A DNA stretch of 16,816 nt, from positions 1 to 16,816 of the forward strand of contig WJJK01000240.1 in NCBI GenBank assembly GCA_014729705.1, read 5' to 3'. Shown piece by piece: positions 1 to 5,889 of this stretch (position 1 is its first letter; each line of letters starts with the position of its first letter). Under the pieces are notes generated by a model. It had not been told where the DNA came from. It made no database searches and worked only from the letters and a program-made list of their open reading frames with translations. The position numbers were made by a program, and so were the translations under genes. This DNA comes from Candidatus Altarchaeales archaeon (GTDB taxonomy: Archaea > Altiarchaeota > Altiarchaeia > IMC4 > SCGC-AAA252-I15).

Positions 1-2
1 AG

Positions 3-86
3 AACTTTAAATGCTTGAAGTGCGGGCATGCTTTAGATGCAGACTATAATGCCGCTCTAAATATACTCGCTCTTGGGAGTTTATAG
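3..86 (+). CDS. tnpB: TnpB nuclease, C-terminal end (partial, continues off the left edge)
   Basis: The reading frame open from base 3 encodes the end of an IS605/IS607-type TnpB, the RNA-guided nuclease carried by these transposons. It shows the second half of the zinc ribbon (CLKCGH) followed directly by the RuvC-III block (DADYNAALNIL) with its catalytic Asp, then stops at 84-86. The matching part of the second TnpB in this window (10205-11320) reads CLKCGHAGNADIVAARNIL, so the two are related but distinct. A hairpin with stem arms CTATGG (108-113) and CCATAG (122-127) follows and resembles the one at the end of the second tnpB. Whether the rest of this gene is intact lies outside the window. 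Confidence 0.88.
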   Translation, partial: NFKCLKCGHALDADYNAALNILALGSL

Positions 87-107
87 CCCTCAAGCCTTAT
101 TCCTACT

Positions 108-130
108 CTATGGATATTATGCCATAGTTT
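108..130 (+). mobile_element. right end of the first TnpB element (hairpin plus TTT)
   Basis: The arms CTATGG and CCATAG enclose an 8-base loop and are followed by TTT. The second tnpB ends in the same layout: CCTTAT upstream, CTATG and CATAG arms, then TTTT. Coding sequence of an interrupted gene resumes immediately afterwards (from 133), which places the element boundary at about 128-132. In TnpB systems the 3' end of tnpB plus the right end forms the omega RNA, whose guide lies just past the boundary. That role is inferred here. Confidence 0.6.
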
Positions 131-132
131 AA

Positions 133-315
133 GGAGCTATCCATCTTAAGGAGATCATAGACCTAAAAGAGAAGCTCCCCAATGACTTTGACCTGGGGAA
201 AGAGGTACGAAAGTACGTCGACGCAAACGAGGAGGATATTAAGTACTATCTCCACAACGGGACTCCGTCTTTTGGAGAACCCCAGCCGAATCCCAAAATC
301 TTTGGACCAGCATAA
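133..315 (+). pseudogene. 3' fragment of a gene interrupted by the TnpB element
   Basis: Directly after the right-end hairpin a frame opens and runs about 60 codons to TAA at 313-315. The product is hydrophilic and acidic, with internal pieces such as LKEKLPNDFDLGKEVRKYVD and NEEDIKYYLHNGTPSFGEP, and reads like real protein. An in-frame TAA (130-132) lies at the junction and no start codon with a ribosome binding site is visible. It is therefore best explained as the C-terminal part of a phage gene split by the element. An overlapping frame that begins at 182 is its shadow. The family is not recognised. The same arrangement occurs at the second TnpB, where an RNA ligase fragment resumes at 11322. 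Confidence 0.55.
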
Positions 316-325
316 GGTGTCTCAC

Positions 326-487
326 ATGAAAAAGATTCGTAAAGATTGGGATACAAACCGCTCCATGAAACGTAAGTCACGCAAAACGCAGTTTTGGTGC
401 GTGTGTGATCGTGAGGTCATTGGGGAAGGCTCGAAGTGTCCTATTTGTGGGCGTCGATCTGGTTTGCGTAGAAACAAAAAAGATTAG
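326..487 (+). CDS. small zinc-ribbon protein, 53 aa
   Basis: The protein is very basic (N-terminal half MKKIRKDWDTNRSMKRKSRK) and carries two cysteine pairs, CVC and CPIC, about 14 residues apart. This is the pattern of a small zinc ribbon that could bind nucleic acid or a protein partner. I chose ATG 326 because AAGGTG lies at suitable spacing before it. The same frame is open back to 182, but that upstream part overlaps the gene fragment at 133-315 in another frame and reads as a shadow. The next gene starts 12 bases after the stop, so they are probably co-transcribed. The function is unknown; short Cys-paired proteins of this kind are frequent in phages. Confidence 0.7.
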   Translation: MKKIRKDWDTNRSMKRKSRKTQFWCVCDREVIGEGSKCPICGRRSGLRRNKKD

Positions 488-499
488 GACCATAAGTGA

Positions 500-751
500 A
501 TGAAGCGTAAAGTGCACCTATTTGACGTGCGAAAAGATGGTAAATTCTTTAGAAGGGCTGTATGCGGTTACCGGCCTCCTAAGAGACCTGTAGCTAGGGC
601 ACTTCTGGTAGATCCTCAAAAAGATATCTGCAAAAAATGTAAGCCCTATATAGGTGCATTAGAGTTACTTTCTATGCGATCTCTATGGCAACTTATCCAG
701 AAAGAGGACAAACGGATATTTAGTCTACTTAAGGACACTACTTCTACATGA
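500..751 (+). CDS. hypothetical protein with two Cys sites, 83 aa
   Basis: This is an 83-residue basic protein. A single Cys (AVCGY, residues 21-25) and a CKKC pair near residue 44 could together form a zinc site, but three cysteines alone do not prove one. There is no signal peptide or membrane segment. The Shine-Dalgarno sequence is weak (TAGGA well upstream of the ATG), and the gene may rely on coupling to the zinc-ribbon gene before it. It ends 8 bases before tRNA-Gly. No family is recognised. Confidence 0.6.
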   Translation: MKRKVHLFDVRKDGKFFRRAVCGYRPPKRPVARALLVDPQKDICKKCKPYIGALELLSMRSLWQLIQKEDKRIFSLLKDTTST

Positions 752-759
752 AAAAATAA

Positions 760-834
760 GCGGGAGTAGCTCAACGGTAGAGCCCCACCTTCCCAAGGTG
801 GTTGTTGTGAGTTCGAGTCTCATCTCCCGCTCCA
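760..834 (+). tRNA. tRNA-Gly (anticodon CCC), CCA encoded
   Basis: The acceptor stem GCGGGAG pairs with CTCCCGC. The D arm contains TAGCTC, the anticodon stem is CCACC/GGTGG with loop TTCCCAA, and the T loop is TTCGAGT. The 3' CCA is encoded after discriminator T. It reads the glycine codon GGG. Confidence 0.93.
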
Positions 835-843
835 AAGGACAAC

Positions 844-1053
844 ATGGAAGAACAACAAGGATTTTTTGTTCAGTACGATAGTTGTTTTTATTCAGTCCCT
901 TTCGAGAAGCTATCAGAAGCACGCGCTGATGCACGCCAGAAATCTCCGAAGAAGCTTAAGATCTTCCATGGCGTCTTGAAGCACATCAACGACGAGCTTA
1001 TCGACGACTCAGGTTTATCTCTGGTGCCGCGTGTTGGCGGCTACGATAAATAG
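844..1053 (+). CDS. hypothetical protein, 69 aa
   Basis: A small soluble protein lying between tRNA-Gly and tRNA-Arg. The start is supported by AAAGGA seven bases upstream of the ATG. The middle is rich in Lys and Ala (ARADARQKSPKK) and the C-terminal part is acidic (INDELIDDS). No membrane segment, cysteine motif or known fold is visible. It ends one base before the next tRNA, so gene and tRNAs appear to share one transcript. The function is unknown. Confidence 0.65.
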   Translation: MEEQQGFFVQYDSCFYSVPFEKLSEARADARQKSPKKLKIFHGVLKHINDELIDDSGLSLVPRVGGYDK

Positions 1054-1054
1054 C

Positions 1055-1128
1055 GCCCCCATAGCTCAATTGAATAGAGCAAAACCTTCCTAAGGTTGAG
1101 GTTCCAGGTTTGAGTCCTGGTGGGGGTA
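1055..1128 (+). tRNA. tRNA-Arg (anticodon CCT)
   Basis: The acceptor GCCCCCA pairs with TGGGGGT, with a G-U pair at the end. The anticodon loop is TTCCTAA (anticodon CCT), with a mismatch at the top of the anticodon stem. The T arm is CCAGG-TTTGAGT-CCTGG. CCA is not encoded. It reads AGG. Confidence 0.87.
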
Positions 1129-1135
1129 TTCTTTC

Positions 1136-1411
1136 TTAGAGTGTGTCTTCGTCTGTATCTACGACAGTATCTTCTAATTCTTCCTCTGTATAAATTTTAG
1201 GGCCATCATCCACCACAGTGTCCTCGAGCTCCTCCATCAAAGTTGTCTCTTTATCCCAGCATTCTGGACAGTACTTCCCCCAACAGTCACATTCGAGTTT
1301 GAACGGCCTGTAAGTTTTTATGCCTTGTTTTGAATTACAGCGTGCTAGATTAATGATGAGCGCAAAAAAGAGAGCTAAAAGTACGATATAGACTATAAAG
1401 AAGATCCTCAT
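1136..1411 (-). CDS. single-pass membrane protein with Cys cluster and repeated acidic tail, 91 aa
   Basis: The N-terminus (MRIFFIVYIVLLALFFALII) is one hydrophobic segment, signal anchor or membrane helix. It is followed by a cysteine-rich stretch with CDCWGKYCPEC at about residues 41-51, a possible metal or disulfide site. The acidic tail carries the nonapeptide EELEDTVVD twice. The two repeat copies use different synonymous codons, so the repeat is held at protein level. The start is well supported on this strand by AAAGGAG about six bases upstream. It is the second gene of a leftward unit headed by the 34-aa protein at 1461-1565 and ends facing tRNA-Arg. The function is unknown; an envelope location is likely. 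Confidence 0.72.
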   Translation of the reverse strand: MRIFFIVYIVLLALFFALIINLARCNSKQGIKTYRPFKLECDCWGKYCPECWDKETTLMEELEDTVVDDGPKIYTEEELEDTVVDTDEDTL

Positions 1412-1460
1412 AATAAACTCCTTTGAAAAGGAGCCGCAGGAAGCACCACGACTCCTGTTG

Positions 1461-1565
1461 TTACCTAGGTGCTGTTAAAAGAAACAGACTACCAAAAACC
1501 ATCATTGAAAAAAGTACAGCAGTAACAGCGACACTATATAGTATCAGCCGTACGAAGCGTTCCAT
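1461..1565 (-). CDS. 34-aa single-pass membrane microprotein
   Basis: On the minus strand, GAGGAGG lies just upstream of an ATG at 1565. The ORF is 34 codons and ends with TAA at 1461-1463. The product begins MERFVRLILYSVAVTAVLFS and continues as an almost uninterrupted hydrophobic helix before a short APR tail. The strong ribosome binding site and the membrane helix argue that it is real. A + strand ORF over the same bases (1423-1671) has no such support. It lies 49 bases upstream of the other leftward gene. Small phage membrane proteins of this size act in lysis, exclusion or host modulation, but nothing here shows which. Confidence 0.65.
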   Translation of the reverse strand: MERFVRLILYSVAVTAVLFSMMVFGSLFLLTAPR

Positions 1566-1872
1566 AAACACCTCCTCGATCTCGATACCTAACGGTGGTA
1601 TCTATTTCAAAAATGTAGACGGGACAACGAGTAACGCTGTCTGGTCCAGACGCATTTGGATGTGTGACTGATTAGTTGTATGTGGATGATTTAGTTGATA
1701 GGGCTCTACTATATCACCCAGGGTAGGCGGGGGAAGTTGCCTGAAAGAGGCGGCTCTTTTGAGCCTGTGTGTTCCCTGTTGCTAATCCCAGTGGGTCTTA
1801 TCTACTTCGTAAAGGATATTAATAGAATATTACAGCTGCTCTTTTTCTAGATTTATCTTTATCTCCCAAAGA
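1566..1872 (-). ncRNA. long structured 5' leader of the leftward unit (or a small RNA)
   Basis: Between the minus-strand promoter (1879-1906) and the 34-aa gene lie about 300 bases with no convincing ORF. The core at about 1700-1810 can fold: GGCTC and GAGCC arms around four bases (about 1753-1766), AGGC and GCCT arms around 1724-1741, and CCCA/TGGG. It could be a regulatory leader or a separate RNA. No known riboswitch is recognised. Confidence 0.3.
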
Positions 1873-1878
1873 CAGGAT

Positions 1879-1906
1879 AGTATATTAGACCATAGAAAAA
1901 CGTCAA
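1879..1906 (-). promoter_or_regulatory. minus-strand sigma70-type promoter
   Basis: Read on the minus strand, TTGACG (1901-1906) is followed after 16 bases by TATACT (1879-1884). It would start transcription near 1872 towards the two small membrane protein genes. Confidence 0.5.
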
Positions 1907-1993
1907 CTTTTGAGTACACCAATCGTATATTACTAGGTGAGCAGCGCCAGAGGTCCTTAGGGTGGCCAGAAAAACGATAATCCTGGAGTACTT

Positions 1994-2659
1994 ATGTCAG
2001 AGCCCGAATACATCTTTCTCGTACGGCACGGGGAATCCGTTGGTAACGTAGACTGGGATATCCACGCTACTGTACCAGACTGGAAGATCCACCTTACAGA
2101 TAAGGGCAAGGAGCAAGCTGAGCGTGCTGCTCAAAAGCTTCATGAAGACATAACGAGCCGTCTACCGTATTATCTTCGTGACGAAACACCTCCGAGGATA
2201 TACTGCTCTCCATATGCCCGCACACGCGAGACAGCGATGCCTATACGTCGCGTGTTTCCGGACCACGTCTACCGGGAAGACCCACGGATACGGGAGCAGG
2301 ATTGGGGCAACTACAAGGACCTCAAGAGCGCCAGGAAAATTGCTCGTGAACGCAAAAGCTTTGGGACCTTCTTCTACCGACTTCCAAGCGGGGAGTCTGG
2401 TGCTGATGTTTACGACAGGGTATCAACGTTCTTTGACACTCTATGGAGAGACTTCAGGGCCCCGGGTTTCCCGCGGACAGCCATCATCGTATCTCATGGA
2501 CTAACCATCCGACTTATCCTGATGCGTTGGTTCCATTGGACCGTAGAAGAGTATGAGACTCTGCGCAACCCCTACAACTGTCAAATTATTCGTATGCATA
2601 AGCCTATGAGCGCTCGGCACTATATTCTTGAGTCAACGCTCAGAAAACGGAAAGTATGA
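1994..2659 (+). CDS. histidine phosphatase (phosphoglycerate mutase-like), 221 aa
   Basis: The protein belongs to the histidine phosphatase superfamily, which transfers phosphate through a histidine. The signature LVRHGES is at residues 9-15 with His12 as the expected nucleophile. SPYARTRETA carries the phosphate-binding Arg, and SHGLTIRL supplies the second catalytic His near residue 168. The length is normal for a phosphoglycerate mutase-like phosphatase. GGAG lies six bases before the ATG. The stop overlaps the start of the glycosylase gene (ATGA at 2656-2659), so the two are translationally coupled. The substrate cannot be deduced; such enzymes in phages might act on nucleotides or sugar phosphates. 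The 1690-1990 stretch upstream holds no gene on this strand. Confidence 0.92.
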   Translation: MSEPEYIFLVRHGESVGNVDWDIHATVPDWKIHLTDKGKEQAERAAQKLHEDITSRLPYYLRDETPPRIYCSPYARTRETAMPIRRVFPDHVYREDPRIREQDWGNYKDLKSARKIARERKSFGTFFYRLPSGESGADVYDRVSTFFDTLWRDFRAPGFPRTAIIVSHGLTIRLILMRWFHWTVEEYETLRNPYNCQIIRMHKPMSARHYILESTLRKRKV

Positions 2660-3252
2660 AGAAGCTCGGCATCTCGGACTACGACCGGAAAATGGTTAAG
2701 AAGACCATTGCACAGTTCGAAAGTAAAAGAGACCCAGTGGAGATCTTTTATGATCTTTGTCTATGTCTGTGTGTCCCTCAAACGACATTTAAAAGCGCTG
2801 CGAAGGTGTTGCGGGAGCTCGTCGCCCGAAACTTCTATTTAGAGCATATCTCTCGGGAGGAGTTGAGGAAGATCGTCAAACCCGTACGCTTTTTAAGGAA
2901 GGCCGATTTTCTACTCGCAGCAAAAAAAGATTTTGAGGGCATCTACAGTGTGGTGGTGTCCTCTAACAGTTCTTATGAAAAACGCGAAGCTTTGGTGAAA
3001 CGTGTTCGGGGGATGGGAATGAAGGCTGGAAGTCATTTCCTACGAAACATGGGAGTGACGGATCTTGCTATAATCGACACACATGTCCTGAAGTTTCTTG
3101 AGGCTGCACCTCCGAAAAGCAAACGAGAATATTTGGAGCTCGAGTGTGATTTTCAGGCAGCGTCGAGAGAGTACGGGATGGCAACAGCAGAGTTAGATGC
3201 GTACATCTGGAAGTTCTATTCTGGTACACCATGGGAGGAGTATTTTGCATAA
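2656..3252 (+). CDS. Ogg-type DNA glycosylase / AP lyase (HhH-GPD), 198 aa
   Basis: The helix-hairpin-helix block with GMGMKAGSHFLRNMG is at residues 119-133 and is followed by DLAIIDTHVL. In this family the Lys (here Lys123) attacks C1' of the damaged nucleotide and the Asp (here Asp141) assists. The spacing and the small size match the Ogg2 group, which removes 8-oxoguanine and cuts the strand by beta-elimination. No iron-sulfur cysteine cluster is present at the C-terminus, so it is not an endonuclease III. The gene overlaps the phosphatase gene by four bases and its end overlaps the next gene. The likely role is repair of oxidised phage or host DNA; the exact lesion preference is not visible. 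Confidence 0.85.
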   Translation: MKKLGISDYDRKMVKKTIAQFESKRDPVEIFYDLCLCLCVPQTTFKSAAKVLRELVARNFYLEHISREELRKIVKPVRFLRKADFLLAAKKDFEGIYSVVVSSNSSYEKREALVKRVRGMGMKAGSHFLRNMGVTDLAIIDTHVLKFLEAAPPKSKREYLELECDFQAASREYGMATAELDAYIWKFYSGTPWEEYFA

Positions 3253-3718
3253 GAACTACACGCACAAGTACATCTTCAGCGCTATAGTGCAGCTTATAGG
3301 CGGCATTATGTTCATCATGCCGATCGTGGGAGGCTCCCTCTACATAGAGCGTCCCCTATGGGCTAATCCTTTCCTATATGAATCCGGGATGGTTTTCTTC
3401 TTCGTAGGTGCCGCTGTCCTGCTTTGTGGCTTCGTTTACGGGGCCTTTTATATGTCAAAAGAGGCCCTTAAACGGCACGCTCAAACATGCACGATGACGT
3501 TTGTGTTGCCTGATGCTGAGGCAGAATATCTCATGGCGGCGCACGGCCCTCGTTTCTGGTGTACTCTACAAAGCTTCAAAGAGAAACTTTTCTATATGAT
3601 AGATGAGACTGATGTCAACGAACGATTCAAAACTCCAGAAGAATGCGCAGACTATATATATGATATGCTTATAGAAGAAGCTCAAGACAGGAATGTTGAT
3701 TGGAATGAAATACCATAG
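3245..3718 (+). CDS. two-pass membrane protein, about 157 aa, TTG start
   Basis: Two hydrophobic helices lie near the N-terminus (IVQLIGGIMFIMPIVGG and MVFFFVGAAVLLCGFVYGA), followed by a charged cytosolic domain of about 90 residues. I prefer the TTG at 3245 because GGAGGAG lies four bases before it. The frame is open to an ATG at 3197, but that start lies deep inside the glycosylase gene and adds a non-membrane, shadow-like stretch. The overlap with the glycosylase stop suggests coupled translation. The tail has acidic runs (EECADYIYDMLIEEAQD). No family is recognised. Confidence 0.68.
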   Translation: MHKNYTHKYIFSAIVQLIGGIMFIMPIVGGSLYIERPLWANPFLYESGMVFFFVGAAVLLCGFVYGAFYMSKEALKRHAQTCTMTFVLPDAEAEYLMAAHGPRFWCTLQSFKEKLFYMIDETDVNERFKTPEECADYIYDMLIEEAQDRNVDWNEIP

Positions 3719-3771
3719 CCGACATGACACAATAAAATGCGTTGGCGGAACCTTAACAGGGAATCCTAAAG

Positions 3772-4098
3772 ATGGCGGATAAAAAGTATATAGCTTTATT
3801 CAAACAGGCTGGAGAGGGCTGTGACTACACAATAGCTTGTGGGTGGAAATGGTCCTGGCTGAAAGCCGAGAATCTTTTCTCTGCTATTGATGAGAGCAAA
3901 GAAATTATCCGAGAACTAGGTGACGGAGAAGATATCCTACAAGAGATGACTGTTTTAGAGTTCTCCAATAGTATAGACATTGATATTGACGACGTTCTCC
4001 AAAAAGCACGAAACGAAGAAACCCTTAAGAAAGAAGCCGCGGAGGAAGAAGCCGAGCGCGCTGAATTTGCTCGGCTTAAGGAGAAATACGAGCGATGA
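3772..4098 (+). CDS. hypothetical protein with C-terminal coiled coil, 108 aa
   Basis: A small acidic protein. The first 60 residues look globular (start MADKKYIALFKQAGEGCDYT), and the last 40 are a charged helix of Glu, Ala, Lys and Arg (EAAEEEAERAEFARLKEKYE) likely to form a coiled coil. AGGG lies about ten bases before the ATG. The gene is separated by 53 bases from the membrane protein gene and is probably in the same operon. Proteins with a similar N-terminus are familiar from phages, but I know no function. Confidence 0.65.
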   Translation: MADKKYIALFKQAGEGCDYTIACGWKWSWLKAENLFSAIDESKEIIRELGDGEDILQEMTVLEFSNSIDIDIDDVLQKARNEETLKKEAAEEEAERAEFARLKEKYER

Positions 4099-4147
4099 GT
4101 TTCAAGCATAAGATGTGGAGCTTAAACTTCTTTAGGGAGCTATAGCT

Positions 4148-4402
4148 TTGACAGAGAAAGAAGTGAAGAAGCTTCCTCTCGGCTGTTACATCGTCCACTG
4201 GAAAAGTGGAGGCTTTTCGTTGGCCGCTATGGGACAGACGCAAAACGGACAACGCTGGCTTGCCCCCACCAACTGGCTGTTGCAGGCAGGACTTGATAGT
4301 GTTCACGGACATTGGTGGGGCAGAGTAGATAAGATGGCATGTATCGCATATAAAAAACACGGTCAGCCCGGCTCTACGCCTGACACTGTAGGTCGCCTAT
4401 AG
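4148..4402 (+). CDS. hypothetical protein, 84 aa, TTG start
   Basis: The ORF starts with TTG, supported by AGGGAG upstream. The product contains several Trp and Gly residues (HWKSGG, GHWWGRVDK), suggesting a small beta-rich domain. There is no signal peptide, membrane helix or cysteine pair. It lies in the run of small genes between the glycosylase group and the AP2-domain gene. The function is unknown. Confidence 0.55.
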   Translation: MTEKEVKKLPLGCYIVHWKSGGFSLAAMGQTQNGQRWLAPTNWLLQAGLDSVHGHWWGRVDKMACIAYKKHGQPGSTPDTVGRL

Positions 4403-4450
4403 TGAGGGGAGGAAACTCGGGACACCAACTGCTTAAGGTAGGAGATTCTA

Positions 4451-4639
4451 GTGTTGGTCAACAACGTGTACGAACTATCAGATTTCGAGGATGAACTCAA
4501 GTATCTAGATGGTTATGTACATGTTAGTCACGATGAACTCACTTTTCCGTGTGAAGTAACGTGGATCGATGAAAGATTTGGTCATGCTAGACTTGTTCGC
4601 ACTACCGAGGGTGCAACTCCAAGCAGACCTAGCCGGTGA
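4451..4639 (+). CDS. hypothetical protein, 62 aa, GTG start
   Basis: A GTG start at 4451 is preceded by AGGAG at good spacing. The product is a small acidic protein (YELSDFEDELKYLDG) with a probable beta-strand region around residues 30-50. Nothing in it identifies a family. The last residues are low-complexity. It is one of several unassigned small genes in this operon. Confidence 0.5.
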   Translation: MLVNNVYELSDFEDELKYLDGYVHVSHDELTFPCEVTWIDERFGHARLVRTTEGATPSRPSR

Positions 4640-4752
4640 GCAGGGCTATGATAGTCGGGTCGGGGGCATTAGTCAAATGTGGAGCTCGGACTTCGGTCTA
4701 GACAGAATCCCGGTTATAGGGCTGACCGAACACTAAACAGAATGGAGGGAGT
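4640..4752 (+). other. leader of the AP2-domain gene with a nested hairpin
   Basis: No ORF is convincing here. The arms CGGTC (about 4694) and GACCG (about 4727) can pair around an inner CCC/GGG stem, forming a nested hairpin a few bases before the GGAGG site of the next gene. It may affect translation; this is weak evidence. Confidence 0.25.
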
Positions 4753-5265
4753 ATGCTAGGTACTAAAAAAATCCCCGTAGAGATGTTGGAGAAGATGAAA
4801 CCAATCTTCAAAGAACGAGTGAAAGCCCTCATAGAGGAAGCATTTGAGGTAGCTGCGTTTTTGGAGGACCCCAGGATGCTCGAGGAGACCTGGGAAGAAG
4901 TCGCAATAAGTTTCAGCGATAGCGCAAGAGAAGAAGAGCGGTCTTTTATGCCTAAATCCAAAAACGGGCGTGACTCATCTTTAGAAATGAAAGATGAGTC
5001 TAACGATGGTGTTAACCTTGTAACAGGCAAAACGCTCAGCCCGCATCGCACTCCTAAAAGGAAGAGGGCGAAATCAAGTTACAAATTCCAAGGCACGCAC
5101 AAGATGAGTAAGAGGGGACGCCCTATATCGAAGTACAAGGGTGTGTCCTGGGCGGGCGGACAAAGGCCTTGGCGGGCTCGTTACGCTGACGTAGAACTCG
5201 GTCTATTTGTAGATGAGGAAGCGGCGGCAACCGCATATCGGGAATATTCTGAGTCTCTAGCTTAA
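4753..5265 (+). CDS. AP2-domain DNA-binding protein, 170 aa
   Basis: The last 45 residues (about 125-170) form an AP2/ERF-like domain, visible as SKYKGVSW, PWRARY, the LGLF turn and EEAAATAYREYS. AP2 domains in phages and bacteria bind DNA, often inside homing endonucleases. Here the N-terminal part has no HNH nuclease signature. It is an acidic helical region of about 60 residues, then a basic linker (TPKRKRAKSSYK). This could be a DNA-binding regulator or a homing nuclease that lost its catalytic domain. GGAGG lies seven bases before the ATG. It ends just before the first attenuator promoter, so it is the last gene of its operon. Confidence 0.8.
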   Translation: MLGTKKIPVEMLEKMKPIFKERVKALIEEAFEVAAFLEDPRMLEETWEEVAISFSDSAREEERSFMPKSKNGRDSSLEMKDESNDGVNLVTGKTLSPHRTPKRKRAKSSYKFQGTHKMSKRGRPISKYKGVSWAGGQRPWRARYADVELGLFVDEEAAATAYREYSESLA

Positions 5266-5272
5266 AAAGTAG

Positions 5273-5301
5273 TTGACAACCCCTTAAAAAATGGCTATAT
5301 T
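5273..5301 (+). promoter_or_regulatory. sigma70-type promoter of the first tRNA operon
   Basis: Perfect TTGACA (5273-5278), 17-base spacer, TATATT (5296-5301). Transcription should start near 5307. The same -10 sequence and spacing recur at 13839-13867, and with TTGATC at 11894-11922. Confidence 0.88.
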
Positions 5302-5330
5302 TATGTCGATTGTAATTTCATGGAGGAATC

Positions 5331-5405
5331 ATGACTCTGAAGAGCCGAAAATGCCGTGTAGTAGTCAAGCGCCGGATACTGTGCCTCAGGGGGTCCTCTG
5401 TCTAA
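5331..5405 (+). CDS. 24-aa leader peptide, Lys/Arg/Val-rich (attenuator 1)
   Basis: GGAGG lies four bases before the ATG, and the ORF ends with TAA at 5403-5405, about 25 bases before the terminator. The peptide begins MTLKSRKCRVVVKRR. Of codons 4 to 15, ten encode Lys, Arg or Val. Among them CGA, CGT, CGC and CGG occur once each, AAG twice, AAA once, GTA twice and GTC once. The tRNAs in the operon downstream are Lys(TTT), Val(TAC), Lys(CTT), Arg(CCG), Arg(ACG) and Val(GAC), which read exactly these codons. Codons 19-22 contain the antiterminator segment. I read it as a stalling sensor of tRNA supply; the peptide itself need not have a function. An alternative is a basic microprotein or a plain small RNA. 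Confidence 0.75.
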   Translation: MTLKSRKCRVVVKRRILCLRGSSV

Positions 5406-5429
5406 TCAATCGTCTCAATCGATTTTTAG

Positions 5430-5463
5430 AGCCCTCTGAGAGAGAATCTCAGAGGGCTTTTTC
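5430..5463 (+). terminator. intrinsic terminator of attenuator 1
   Basis: An 11-bp perfect stem (GCCCTCTGAGA at 5431-5441 with its complement at 5447-5457), a 5-base loop and a run of T after it. Gene 5467 starts only a few bases later, so this terminator must be bypassed for the operon to be expressed from the promoter at 5273. Confidence 0.9.
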
Positions 5464-5466
5464 ATT

Positions 5467-5859
5467 ATGAGCGCCAGACTAAGAGACCTCCAGAACAAAC
5501 GAAGACAAGCGGCCACGGTTCAGGATTATATGGACCGGGTGGATGACTTCCATGAGAGGTGTAAGAGAGCGGATTTTAAGAAGGAGATGTGGCGTGAGCT
5601 GTACGAAGGACTGTGTGACACGGATATACCGGGAGGAGACAGACTCAAGGGAAGGCTATACTTAACACTCAACGATGTAGGAAAAGCTAATCAATATGCG
5701 ATGGCTTTTCCAGGCTCTGAATACTCGTTCCCGTTGTTCATGGCTTTCATGAGTCCTGAAGCTGATGTGCTTCTCTGCCCGCTAGAGGATGTCCCTCTGT
5801 ACATAGGGCAGCAAGCAACAGTGCAAATAGCCACATGGAGACTGAGGCGTGGGAAGTAG
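5467..5859 (+). CDS. hypothetical protein, 130 aa, first gene after attenuator 1
   Basis: The ATG at 5467 lies directly after the terminator; the only possible Shine-Dalgarno is AGAGGG inside the terminator's 3' arm. A second in-frame ATG at 5530 has AGGA at good spacing and may be the true start (109 aa). The N-terminal 50 residues are helical and charged (RVDDFHERCKRADFKKEMWR); the rest looks globular and ends in a basic tail. No known family. Because it follows the terminator, its transcription from the nearest promoter should depend on antitermination together with the tRNAs. Confidence 0.62.
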   Translation: MSARLRDLQNKRRQAATVQDYMDRVDDFHERCKRADFKKEMWRELYEGLCDTDIPGGDRLKGRLYLTLNDVGKANQYAMAFPGSEYSFPLFMAFMSPEADVLLCPLEDVPLYIGQQATVQIATWRLRRGK

Positions 5860-5889
5860 ATGAGGAAGGAATAATCGTTTGATATTTTT

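Larger units (their letters stand above)
5307..5463 (+). promoter_or_regulatory. transcription attenuator 1 (leader of a tRNA operon)
   Basis: Four pairing segments are visible. Segment 1 is CTCTGA (5335-5340, codons 2-4). Segment 2 is CTCAGGGGGT (5385-5394, codons 19-22). Segment 3 is GCCCTCTGAG (5431-5440) and segment 4 is TCTCAGAGGGC (5447-5457). Segments 3 and 4 form the terminator. Segments 2 and 3 can form ten consecutive pairs with two G-U pairs, as an antiterminator. Segments 1 and 2 can form six pairs. A ribosome stalled at codons 4-15 would leave 2 free to pair with 3; one that reaches the stop would cover 2 and allow termination. Confidence 0.7.

Noticed and set aside
182..325. Upstream extension of the zinc-ribbon gene at 326
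   Set aside because: It overlaps the gene fragment at 133-315 in another frame, is low-complexity, and ATG 326 has a ribosome binding site.
1423..1671. 82-codon ORF on the + strand
   Set aside because: Shadow of the leftward microprotein gene; composition unlike protein.
5307..5463. T-box riboswitch as an explanation for the leaders
   Set aside because: No T-box consensus and no specifier hairpin is visible; the codon run in a translated ORF fits leader-peptide attenuation better.
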